Source: G965205725 sp965205725 (GTDB taxonomy: Bacteria > Pseudomonadota > Gammaproteobacteria > Pseudomonadales > Halieaceae). Taken from it: a stretch of DNA of 64,000 bases. The position numbers and the translations under genes were made by a program. The notes beneath the pieces are model-generated. The model had not been told where the DNA came from. It saw nothing but the letters and a program-made list of their open reading frames with translations, and ran no database searches. Shown piece by piece: positions 8,591 through 16,061 of the stretch. The DNA lies in contig OZ242189.1 in the NCBI GenBank assembly GCA_965205725.1, positions 2,728,001 through 2,792,000 of the forward strand, written 5' to 3'. Every line of letters starts with the position of its first letter. The first letter of the stretch is position 1.

Positions 8591-9621
8591 GTATGAATGT
8601 TCAGGAAGCGCTATCGAGAATTGTACAGAGCGAACACCTGGCCGCCGCAGAAATGCGGGAGGTGATGCGGCAGGTTATGAGCGGCGCAGCTACTGAGGCT
8701 CAGATTGGCGCGCTGTTGATGGGTTTGCGCATGAAAAGTGAAACCATCGAAGAGGTCGCCGCAGCGGTAGAGGTAATGCGCGAATTGGCGCTGCCAGTAG
8801 AGGTAGAGGCGGATCATCTGGTGGATATTGTTGGCACCGGTGGTGATAACGCCAACCTGTTTAACGTGTCTACAGCGTCATCTTTTGTGGCGGCTGCGGC
8901 TGGCGCGCATGTTGCCAAGCATGGCAATCGAGCTGTTTCCAGCAGCAGTGGGGCATCGGATATTCTCAGCGAACTCGGCCTGCCACTGGATTTGACGCCC
9001 GCTCAAATTGCCCGCTGTATTGAACAGGTGGGCATGGGTTTTATGTTTGCTCCGGTGCACCACAGTGCGATGAAGTACGCCGTGGGGCCGCGCAAAGAGC
9101 TGGCTATGCGCACCATTTTCAATATGTTGGGTCCAATGACGAACCCCGCAGGGGTTAAACGACAGCTCATCGGCGTGTTTTCCGCCGCGTTCGCGCCGCA
9201 AATGGCCGAAGTTTTGAAACGTCTGGGTAGCGAGCATGTCATGATCGTTCACTCGGATGACGGTCTGGACGAGATTAGCATCGCCGCTTCGACGCAAGTA
9301 GTTGAGCTCAGACACGGTGACATTCAGAGCTATACCTTCAGGCCTGAAGAGGTTGGCATTGAACCCCGGGATTTGTCTGGCCTGGTTGTGGATGGGCCGG
9401 CTCACTCCGCAGAGCTTATTCGGGCGGCCTTTTCCGGAGCGGCCGAAAAAGCAGCGCAGGTCATTGCCTTGAATGCCGGTGCAGCAATTTATATCAGTGG
9501 TTTGGCGCGCACTCACAAAGAGGGCGTCGCGCTTGCAGATGATGTGTTGGCCAGTGGTGCAGCCATGGAGAAACTAAAAGAGTTGATGCAATTTGCGCAG
9601 TTGACAAAGGCAGGTGCATGA
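8587..9621 (+). CDS. trpD: Anthranilate phosphoribosyltransferase TrpD
   Basis: Transfers phosphoribose from PRPP to anthranilate. The 344-residue product has the glycine-rich DIVGTGGDNANLFNVST PRPP-binding motif (about residues 79-95), KHGNRAVSSSSGASD, and the RTIFNMLGPMTNPA segment. It overlaps trpG by 4 nt and trpC by 4 nt, indicating coupled translation. Length and motifs are ordinary for the family. Confidence 0.97.
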   Translation: MSMNVQEALSRIVQSEHLAAAEMREVMRQVMSGAATEAQIGALLMGLRMKSETIEEVAAAVEVMRELALPVEVEADHLVDIVGTGGDNANLFNVSTASSFVAAAAGAHVAKHGNRAVSSSSGASDILSELGLPLDLTPAQIARCIEQVGMGFMFAPVHHSAMKYAVGPRKELAMRTIFNMLGPMTNPAGVKRQLIGVFSAAFAPQMAEVLKRLGSEHVMIVHSDDGLDEISIAASTQVVELRHGDIQSYTFRPEEVGIEPRDLSGLVVDGPAHSAELIRAAFSGAAEKAAQVIALNAGAAIYISGLARTHKEGVALADDVLASGAAMEKLKELMQFAQLTKAGA

Positions 9622-10415
9622 GCGACACCCCGACAGTCTTAAAGAAAATTATTGCTCGCAAGTGGGAGGAAATCGCTGCGAGGAAGCCTTTGCTGTCACC
9701 GGCTGAATTGCAGTCCAGGATTGCCGGGCAAGCGCCCTGTCGGGGCTTTGTGAATGCTATGCAGACCAAGGTGAGTTGCGGACAGACGGCGGTTATTGCG
9801 GAAGTGAAAAAAGCATCTCCGAGCAGAGGCGTGATCAGGGCGGATTTTCACCCCGCTGCTATTGCCAGGAGCTATGCACAAGGCGGCGCCGCTTGCCTGT
9901 CAGTTCTCACTGATGTCGATTTTTTTCAGGGTAGAAATGCGTATTTACAACAGGCGAGGAGCGCCTGTTCACTGCCTGTTATTCGCAAAGATTTTATCGT
10001 CGACCCCTATCAACTCGTGGAAGCTAGGTCGATAGGCGCAGATTGCATATTGTTAATCGTAGCTGCGCTGGAAGATTCACAGATGACAGAACTGAACAGC
10101 GCCGCGCACGAATTGGGGATGGATGTTCTTATTGAGGTACACAACCGGAACGAGTTAGAGCGCAGCCTGGATTACGGCAATACCCTGGTGGGCATTAACA
10201 ACCGTGATTTGCATACTTTCGATACCAGCCTGGGTACCACGATAGAGCTTCTGCCGTATATTCCCGCTGATCGTTTAGTGGTGACCGAGAGCGGCATTCA
10301 CAGCCAGAAAGACGTGCAGTTGATGCTGGATAACGGGGTGAGTGGTTTTTTGGTTGGAGAGGCTTTTATGCGAGCCGAAGAACCCGGCCAGCGGTTAAAG
10401 GAGATGTTTCAGTAG
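9618..10415 (+). CDS. trpC: Indole-3-glycerol phosphate synthase TrpC
   Basis: TIM-barrel enzyme closing the indole ring from carboxyphenylamino-deoxyribulose phosphate. 265 residues; catalytic segments IAEVKKASPSRG (about 58-70), VIRKDFIVDPYQ (about 118), LIEVHN, GINNRDLHTF and ESGIHS are all present. This is the monofunctional form: no TrpF domain is fused. It is the last trp gene here; trpF, trpB and trpA must lie elsewhere. About 150 bp without coding follow before the OsmC gene. Confidence 0.97.
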   Translation: MSDTPTVLKKIIARKWEEIAARKPLLSPAELQSRIAGQAPCRGFVNAMQTKVSCGQTAVIAEVKKASPSRGVIRADFHPAAIARSYAQGGAACLSVLTDVDFFQGRNAYLQQARSACSLPVIRKDFIVDPYQLVEARSIGADCILLIVAALEDSQMTELNSAAHELGMDVLIEVHNRNELERSLDYGNTLVGINNRDLHTFDTSLGTTIELLPYIPADRLVVTESGIHSQKDVQLMLDNGVSGFLVGEAFMRAEEPGQRLKEMFQ

Positions 10416-10444
10416 GCGGCCAGCCATCTCTCGTGAGCACTCTT

Positions 10445-10468
10445 CCAGGAGCCTGGCCAGGAGCCTGG
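10445..10468. repeat. Two tandem copies of palindrome CCAGGAGCCTGG after trpC
   Basis: The 12-bp palindrome CCAGGAGCCTGG occurs twice back to back, 30 bp after the trpC stop. The core CAGGCTCC recurs in other intergenic spots of the window (23265, 29726, 42958, 43821, 55254). There is no U-tract directly after it, so it is not a standard terminator. The rest of the 10416-10563 gap holds nothing else recognised. Confidence 0.5.
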
Positions 10469-10563
10469 CGGAGCATTATTTTCGACCATAGCAGCCCGCG
10501 GGTCAGCCAGTAAGAAGCGTGTTGTTGTGCTAAGCTGCGAGCCTTTTTTATTGGGGAAAAATA

Positions 10564-10995
10564 ATGAAAGCCAGCGTCAAGTGGGTGGACGCAGCCCAGT
10601 TTATGGGCGAATCCGGTAGCGGTCATACAGTGGTTATGGATGGTCCACCCGATCAGGGTGGTCGCAACATGGGCCTCCGGCCTATGGAAATGCTGCTTTT
10701 GGGCATTGGCGGCTGCTCTAACTTTGATGTGATGTCTATGCTGCGTAAATCACGACAGCCTGTCGTTGACTGCCGTGTTGATCTGGAAGCCGAGAGAGCT
10801 GATGCAGTGCCCGCGGTATTTACCAAAGTGCATCTGCACTTTGTTGTCACCGGGGTCGGCCTAAAAGCAAACCAGGTGGCGCGTGCGATTCAACTTTCTG
10901 TAGAAAAATATTGTTCTGCTGCAATTATGATGGAAGCTGCGAAGGTGGAAGTGACCCACGATTTTGAAATAATCGAGTTTGAAAGTCGGCTTTGA
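10564..10995 (+). CDS. OsmC/Ohr family protein (YhfA-like)
   Basis: A 143-residue OsmC-fold protein. The family reduces organic hydroperoxides through two cysteines; here one sits in LGIGGCSNFDVMSML (about residue 55) and the other in VEKYCSAAIMM (about 117). This Cys pair and the RPMEMLLLG segment match the YhfA-like branch, whose physiological role is unclear. GGGGAAAAATAATG carries the ribosome site. It converges on coq7 with only 11 nt between the genes. Confidence 0.85.
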   Translation: MKASVKWVDAAQFMGESGSGHTVVMDGPPDQGGRNMGLRPMEMLLLGIGGCSNFDVMSMLRKSRQPVVDCRVDLEAERADAVPAVFTKVHLHFVVTGVGLKANQVARAIQLSVEKYCSAAIMMEAAKVEVTHDFEIIEFESRL

Positions 10996-11006
10996 GCTGA
11001 TACGCA

Positions 11007-11651
11007 TCAAATACGGTAGCTGGACTGCGTCATGATTTTGGCAACGCCTGTCATCGCTTTCTTGACCGGCTCGGGAAAATTCCTGCCGCCAGCAGCCAGC
11101 GCTTGCTCGCCGTGGTGCTGCTCATCTTCCAGCATCTGTTCAAGAATTTTACGGCTGCGGTGATCGCCCTCGGGTAACTGCTCCAGATGCTCTCGCAAAT
11201 GCCTGGTGACACGCTCTTCGGTCGCCGCGACAAAGCCCAGGCTGTATTTGTCTCCAGCCAGGCCCGCAGCAGCACCCATCAGGAATGAGGCGCCGTAAAA
11301 AACAGGATTGAGCATACTGGTGTGACTGCCGAGTTGATTGAGCCGCTCCTCGCACCAAACCAGATGGTCCACTTCTTCCTGGGCTGCCTGCTCCATGCTC
11401 GCTCGAACCTCCGGCAGGTCTGCGGTCAGTGCCTGGCCCTGGTAGAGTGCCTGCGCACAGACTTCACCGGTGTGATTGACCCGCATCAGGCCGGCGATAT
11501 GGCGACGTTCTTTGTCAGACAGTTCAGTTTCTGCCTGATCCTCTGCCGGGGAGGAACGCTCAGTTTGATGGGTATTGCCACTCAGAGCGCGCAGCACATC
11601 ATCAGCAGCGGCAATGAAGTGATCCAGCGGAGACAGTTTGCGATCATTCAT
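11007..11651 (-). CDS. coq7: 3-demethoxyubiquinol 3-hydroxylase Coq7
   Basis: Di-iron monooxygenase for a late hydroxylation in ubiquinone synthesis. The 214-residue protein shows carboxylate-bridged iron ligands in two similar halves: MRVNHTGEVCAQALYQGQ with a following EEVDHLVWCEERL, and VAATEERVTRHL with MLEDEQHHGEQA near the C-terminus. A poorly conserved N-terminal stretch of about 45 residues is usual for this family. UbiD and UbiK for the same pathway are also encoded in the window but in other operons. Confidence 0.93.
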   Translation of the reverse strand: MNDRKLSPLDHFIAAADDVLRALSGNTHQTERSSPAEDQAETELSDKERRHIAGLMRVNHTGEVCAQALYQGQALTADLPEVRASMEQAAQEEVDHLVWCEERLNQLGSHTSMLNPVFYGASFLMGAAAGLAGDKYSLGFVAATEERVTRHLREHLEQLPEGDHRSRKILEQMLEDEQHHGEQALAAGGRNFPEPVKKAMTGVAKIMTQSSYRI

Positions 11652-11657
11652 ACACGT

Positions 11658-11780
11658 TTAGCCCTGTTGTTCCCGTTCAATGGTACGCCAGCCAATGTCG
11701 CTGCGGCGGGATGCACCATCCCGGCTAATGCAGTCGATGCGATCACAGGCTTTCGTTGGTGCTGTTTGCACGTTTTCGCC
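11658..11780 (-). pseudogene. purD: purD C-terminal remnant
   Basis: Just downstream of purH an open stretch of 40 codons ends in DIGWRTIEREQQG-stop and includes CISRDGASRRS. This resembles the C-terminal end of phosphoribosylamine-glycine ligase, which typically reads like RRDIGWRAIAREQ. PurD normally follows purH in this order, and here over 90 percent of it is missing. The frame stays open up to the purH stop without any start or PurD core. Identification is by recalled family sequence; an alignment would settle it. Confidence 0.6.
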
Positions 11781-11797
11781 CGCCGCCTTCTTCTGGA

Positions 11798-13372
11798 CTA
11801 GTGGCGGAAGTGGCGCATGCCTGTGAAAGCCATGACCATACCGTGTTCATCTGCAGCGGCGATGACTTCTTCATCGCGAATGGAACCACCCGGTTGAATG
11901 ACTGCGCCAATCCCAACTTTGGCAGCATTATCAATACCATCCCGAAAGGGGAAAAATGCGTCCGAGGCCATCGCCGAATTTTTTACTTCAAGGCCCGCGT
12001 GCGCTGCCTTGATTGCCGCGACGCGGGCCGAGTTGACCCGGCTCATTTGACCGGCACCGACACCAATGGTGCGGCCATTGCAGGCATAAATAATGGCATT
12101 GGATTTCACGAACTTGACAACCTTCCAGGCAAACAACATATCGGCGGTTTGCTCGGGGCTGGGCTGTAGCCTGCTGACTATATTTAGATCGGCTTGGGTG
12201 ATTGTGCCGAGGTCGCGGTCTTGCACCAGCAGGCCGCCATTCACACGCTGGTAATCCAGGGCGGGCAGGGATTCTCCCCAACGGCCACAGCTAAGTACCC
12301 GCACATTGCCTTTTTCTGCGGTGGTTGCCAGCGCCGCCGGGTCTACGTCTGGCGCGATAATAACCTCAACAAATGCCCGCTCAATAATGGCTGCCGCCGT
12401 TGGTGCATCCAGCGTGCGGTTGAAGGCGATGATTCCGCCGAAAGCAGATTCTGGATCAGTGGCCAATGCCAGCTTGTAGGCATCCAGTATATTGCCTGCT
12501 ACCGCGACACCACAGGGGTTGGCGTGCTTGACGATGACGCAAGCGGGTTGCTCAAAGTTTTTGACACATTCAAGCGCGGCATCGGTGTCGGCTACATTGT
12601 TGTAGGACAACGCCTTACCCTGTAGTTGTGTAGCAGTGGCAATGCCGACTTCCTGTGGATCTTTTTCGACATAGAACGCTGCATTTTGATGGGGATTTTC
12701 GCCATAGCGCATCTCCTGAACTTTGTTGAACTGAGTGCTGTAAGTCCGGGGAAACAGCTCGCTCCCGCCCTCAACGCGGCGGCCAAAGTAGTTTGCTATC
12801 GCACCATCGTATGCAGTTGTATGCTCGTAAGCGCGTATGGCCAGATCGAAACGTGTCTCGTAACTGGTAGCTCCGCTGTTGGTTTTCATTTCTGCCAGGA
12901 TACGCGGGTAATCGCCTGCGTTGACCACGATATTGACGAAGCGATGATTTTTGGCGGCTGCGCGTACCATAGTCGGCCCGCCGATATCAATATTTTCGAT
13001 GGCGTCTTCTAATGAGCAGTCGGGATTGGCCACTGTTTTTTCAAAAGGGTACAAATTGACGACTACCATATTGATAGCATCGATGCCATGTTCTTGCATG
13101 ACGGCATCATCTTGCCCAGGGCGAGCCAGTATACCGCCGTGTATTTTTGGATGCAGTGTCTTCACGCGGCCGTCCATCATTTCCGGAAAGCCGGTGTGGT
13201 CTGAAACCTCTGTCGCGGCCACCCCATTTTTTTGTAACAGGCGATAGGTGCCTCCGGTGGAAAGTATCTCTACACCCTGTGCTTGCAGTGCCTGAGCGAA
13301 TTCAACAATGCCGGTTTTGTCGGAGACGCTTATAAGGGCGCGTTTTACCGCGATTAAGTTTGAGTCAGTCAT
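11798..13372 (-). CDS. purH: Bifunctional AICAR transformylase / IMP cyclohydrolase PurH
   Basis: Catalyses the last two steps of IMP synthesis. The 524-residue length is normal. The N-terminal cyclohydrolase (MGS) domain includes ALISVSDKTGIVEFA and TGFPEMMDGRVKTLHP; the C-terminal transformylase has MRYGENPHQNAAFY, VIVKHANPCGVA and the SDAFFPFRDGID active-site segment. The ATG lies 48 nt after fis. A partial PurR-like sequence is present in that gap. The expected next gene, purD, survives only as a fragment. Confidence 0.97.
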   Translation of the reverse strand: MTDSNLIAVKRALISVSDKTGIVEFAQALQAQGVEILSTGGTYRLLQKNGVAATEVSDHTGFPEMMDGRVKTLHPKIHGGILARPGQDDAVMQEHGIDAINMVVVNLYPFEKTVANPDCSLEDAIENIDIGGPTMVRAAAKNHRFVNIVVNAGDYPRILAEMKTNSGATSYETRFDLAIRAYEHTTAYDGAIANYFGRRVEGGSELFPRTYSTQFNKVQEMRYGENPHQNAAFYVEKDPQEVGIATATQLQGKALSYNNVADTDAALECVKNFEQPACVIVKHANPCGVAVAGNILDAYKLALATDPESAFGGIIAFNRTLDAPTAAAIIERAFVEVIIAPDVDPAALATTAEKGNVRVLSCGRWGESLPALDYQRVNGGLLVQDRDLGTITQADLNIVSRLQPSPEQTADMLFAWKVVKFVKSNAIIYACNGRTIGVGAGQMSRVNSARVAAIKAAHAGLEVKNSAMASDAFFPFRDGIDNAAKVGIGAVIQPGGSIRDEEVIAAADEHGMVMAFTGMRHFRH

Positions 13373-13400
13373 AGTTTCCGTTGCAGTTGTGGTGGGAATT

Positions 13401-13411
13401 AACGTTTGCGT
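13401..13411 (-). promoter_or_regulatory. Possible PurR-like half operator before purH
   Basis: Read on the minus strand, ACGCAAACGTT (complement of 13401-13411) equals the first 11 bases of the enterobacterial PurR consensus ACGCAAACGTTTGCGT. The second half site does not match. It lies 29-39 bp upstream of the purH start. Plausible but weak. Confidence 0.25.
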
Positions 13412-13420
13412 GACCTTAGC

Positions 13421-13756
13421 CTAGTCGCGTGAGTCGCGTGATTTCTCAAGCAGGCCGTGTTGCTTGAGTTTCTTGCGCAGCGTACTGCGGTTTAGCCCGA
13501 GCATTCTCGAAGCCTTGGATTGGTTGTTGCGAGTGTAGATCAGTATTTCTTCAAGCAGAGGTGCTTCTATTTCGGCCAAAACCATTTGATAAACTTCGGT
13601 ACCGATTTGCCCGTCCAGCTCATCCAGGTAACTGCAAACGGCGGTGCGCACAGCGGCGCGCAAATCGGATTCAGTTTTCCCCGGCTGGTGCAGCACCTCG
13701 TCCGCTTTAGCTGGGCCTGTTTGTATATGATTCGCCAGGGTTTCCCTAATACTCAT
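13421..13756 (-). CDS. fis: DNA-binding protein Fis
   Basis: Nucleoid-associated protein that bends DNA and modulates rRNA and recombination promoters. 111 residues; the C-terminal helix-turn-helix reads NQSKASRMLGLNRSTLRKKL, the diagnostic Fis segment, preceded by the dimerisation helices EAPLLEEILIYTRN. AAGGAATTAACAGCATG supplies the ribosome site. Its ATG overlaps the stop of a 29-codon remnant that looks like dusB, the gene normally cotranscribed ahead of fis. purH follows in the same direction. Confidence 0.95.
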   Translation of the reverse strand: MSIRETLANHIQTGPAKADEVLHQPGKTESDLRAAVRTAVCSYLDELDGQIGTEVYQMVLAEIEAPLLEEILIYTRNNQSKASRMLGLNRSTLRKKLKQHGLLEKSRDSRD

Positions 13757-13842
13757 GCTGTTAATTCCTTAACCTCGCGGATTGCGAAAGTGTCTTCCAG
13801 CGCAACGGGATTGTCCAGAGTGTAGGGGTCGATCCGGATCAT
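13753..13842 (-). pseudogene. dusB: dusB deletion scar (29 codons) overlapping fis
   Basis: A short ORF starting MIRIDPYTLDNPVAL resembles the N-terminus of tRNA-dihydrouridine synthase B, which typically reads RIGPYTLxNxxILAPMAG. It then switches directly to a short acidic tail (EDTFAIREVKELTA) and stops with TGA overlapping the fis ATG, as intact dusB does. This fits an internal in-frame deletion that kept the start, the stop and coupling to fis. By-eye comparison to recalled DusB sequence; it could instead be a leader peptide. Confidence 0.5.
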
Positions 13843-13960
13843 TGTTCACATTGTCCAATGAGTGAACGTCAGCGAGGGGGCACCATGATACTCGCCAGCC
13901 CGCAAGCGGGAAAGAAAAATTGCGCAAGTTCTGCCCGGTTTTGGCTTCGGGCTACATTGT

Positions 13961-13981
13961 GCAACGGCCTGCGGCCGTTGC
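13961..13981. repeat. Perfect hairpin GCAACGGCC-TGC-GGCCGTTGC after accC
   Basis: A 9-bp perfect inverted repeat with a 3-nt loop lies about 30 bp beyond the accC stop. No T-run follows on either strand, so it is not a canonical intrinsic terminator; it may be a processing or pausing hairpin. The gap 13843-14009 otherwise shows no gene; prmA, expected here in relatives, is not recognisable. Confidence 0.5.
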
Positions 13982-14009
13982 TGGCTTGTGGGCCAGGGTC
14001 ATTGTTGGC

Positions 14010-15356
14010 TCAGTGCTTAAGCCTGTTTTCCAAATAGTGAATGCTGACACCGCCTTTGCGAAATTCGGCGTCGCGGACCAGGTCACGATGCAGGTCGGCA
14101 TTGGTTCGGATACCTTCGACAACCAGCTCATCGAGCGCCTGGCGCATACGCCGCAAGGCGGTATCTCGATCATCACCATAGGTGACGAGTTTGGCGATCA
14201 GGGAGTCATAATGAGGGGGGACGGTGTAGCCACCGTACAGGTGTGAATCCACGCGCACGCCATGACCACCCGGAACATGAAAGTGCTTGACCAGCCCAGG
14301 GCTGGGCATAAAGGTTTTGGCATCTTCGGCATTTATTCGACATTCGAATGCGTGGCCGCGCAGTTCCACCTGTTCTTGACGAATGGAGAGCGCGTCGCCG
14401 CTCGCGATCAAAAGCTGTTCCTTAACAATATCAACCCCGCTGATCATTTCGGTAACCGGGTGTTCGACCTGTACGCGGGTGTTCATTTCGATGAAATAAA
14501 ACTCGCCCTCTTCATATAGAAATTCGAAGGTACCGGCTCCCCGATAGCCGATTTCGATGCAGGCATTGACGCAAGCCCGGTTGACCTTGTCTCGTGCCTC
14601 CTGAGGAATTCCGGGCGCTGGTGCCTCCTCCAGAACTTTTTGGTGGCGTCGTTGCAGTGAGCAGTCGCGGTCTCCAAGATGGATGGCGCCGCCCTGTCCG
14701 TCGGCCAGTATCTGGACTTCAACATGCCGCGGGTTTTCGAGAAATTTCTCAATATAGACTTTGTCACTGCCGAAGGCTGCGGCAGCCTCAGATTGTGTGA
14801 CAAACACGGCATTTAAAAGTGCAGCCTCGCTTTGAACAACTCGCATACCGCGTCCGCCGCCGCCAGCAGCCGCTTTGACGATGACCGGGTAGCCTATCTC
14901 CCGGGCCAGGCGCATGGTGCGTTCGCCGTCCTCGTTCAGTGGCCCGTCGGAGCCTGGTACAGTGGGTACACGGGCTTCTTTCATTGCCTGTATTGCCGAG
15001 ACTTTATCGCCCATAAGACGTATCACGTCAGCAGTGGGTCCAATGAAAGTAAAGCCACTTTTCTCTACCTGCTCGGCGAAATCAGCGTTTTCAGCCAGAA
15101 AGCCATAACCGGGGTGGATGCCCACCGCATCTGTGACCTCGGCGGCAGAAATAATGGCGGGAATATTCAGGTAGCTCTCGGTAGAGGGCGGCGGTCCAAT
15201 ACAAACCGATTCATCTGCTAAACGCACATGGAGTAAATCCCGATCAGCTTGTGAATGTACAGCGACAGTTTTTATGCCGAGTTCTTTACAGGCGCGCAAT
15301 ATCCGCAGCGCAATTTCGCCGCGGTTGGCAATAACAACTTTGTCCAGCAATGCCAT
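14010..15356 (-). CDS. accC: Acetyl-CoA carboxylase biotin carboxylase subunit AccC
   Basis: ATP-dependent carboxylation of biotin on AccB, first half-reaction of fatty acid synthesis. 448 residues; starts MALLDKVVIANRGEIALRI. The ATP-grasp glycine loop KAAAGGGGRGMRVV (about 159-172), the ERDCS-like DRDCSLQRRHQKVLEEAPAP and the EMNTRVQVEHPVTE catalytic segment are present. It follows accB by 24 nt in an accBC operon. Confidence 0.97.
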   Translation of the reverse strand: MALLDKVVIANRGEIALRILRACKELGIKTVAVHSQADRDLLHVRLADESVCIGPPPSTESYLNIPAIISAAEVTDAVGIHPGYGFLAENADFAEQVEKSGFTFIGPTADVIRLMGDKVSAIQAMKEARVPTVPGSDGPLNEDGERTMRLAREIGYPVIVKAAAGGGGRGMRVVQSEAALLNAVFVTQSEAAAAFGSDKVYIEKFLENPRHVEVQILADGQGGAIHLGDRDCSLQRRHQKVLEEAPAPGIPQEARDKVNRACVNACIEIGYRGAGTFEFLYEEGEFYFIEMNTRVQVEHPVTEMISGVDIVKEQLLIASGDALSIRQEQVELRGHAFECRINAEDAKTFMPSPGLVKHFHVPGGHGVRVDSHLYGGYTVPPHYDSLIAKLVTYGDDRDTALRRMRQALDELVVEGIRTNADLHRDLVRDAEFRKGGVSIHYLENRLKH

Positions 15357-15380
15357 ATGGAGAATCCTCGAGTGGGCGTT

Positions 15381-15827
15381 CTAGGCGATGGTAATCAGAG
15401 GCTGGTCGAACTCAACCGCTGCGCCGTTCTCCACCAGAATCGCTTCCACGACACCAGTTTTATCCGCCTCGATTTGATTCATCATCTTCATCGCTTCAAT
15501 GATACAAATCACGTCGCCCGATTTCACATGCTGTCCCACTTCCACAAAAGAAGACGAACTTGGAGAGGGTGCCCGATAGAATGTGCCGACCATGGGTGAT
15601 TTGACGGTATGTCCGCTAAATTCCGGAGCAGGACTTGCCGCAGCCTCTGCCGCAGGCACGGGAACTGCAACAGGCGGGGGAGCGGCAGCCACGGCTATCG
15701 GCGCTGCCGCAGCGCCAGCATTGCCACGGCTGATTCGCACCGACTCCTCACCCTCATGGATTTCAATTTCGTCAATGTCGGATTCCTCCAACAGCTCGAT
15801 TAACTTTTTAACTTTTCGAATGTCCAT
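15381..15827 (-). CDS. accB: Biotin carboxyl carrier protein AccB
   Basis: Carrier subunit of acetyl-CoA carboxylase. The ATG preceded by AAGAGAGAAGCC gives MDIRKVKKLIELLEESDIDE, the standard start; 29 further upstream codons are open but unlike the family. 148 residues. An Ala/Pro-rich linker (about 55-75) leads to the biotinyl domain with EAMKMMNQIEADKTG, where the central Lys is biotinylated. The 234-bp stretch upstream, toward dsbD, contains no recognisable aroQ although aroQ commonly sits there. Confidence 0.95.
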   Translation of the reverse strand: MDIRKVKKLIELLEESDIDEIEIHEGEESVRISRGNAGAAAAPIAVAAAPPPVAVPVPAAEAAASPAPEFSGHTVKSPMVGTFYRAPSPSSSSFVEVGQHVKSGDVICIIEAMKMMNQIEADKTGVVEAILVENGAAVEFDQPLITIA

Positions 15828-16061
15828 GGCTTCTCTCTTATTCAGGCTTTTTGCAAGAGTTCTTCGGGTGGAGATGAACCGCCTTCGAGGCTGGCTCAAA
15901 ACTCCTGCTTCCAATGGGTGTGGCTTATTGAGAGCGCTGATTATTGTGCATCACTTCACGGGGTGCGTCTATAAAATTTTCAATATTAAGCATGTTGCCG
16001 AAAGATAGCCGCATTTTTGTAGAAGATCGATAGTCTTATGTGTTAGCACGATTGACCACAA

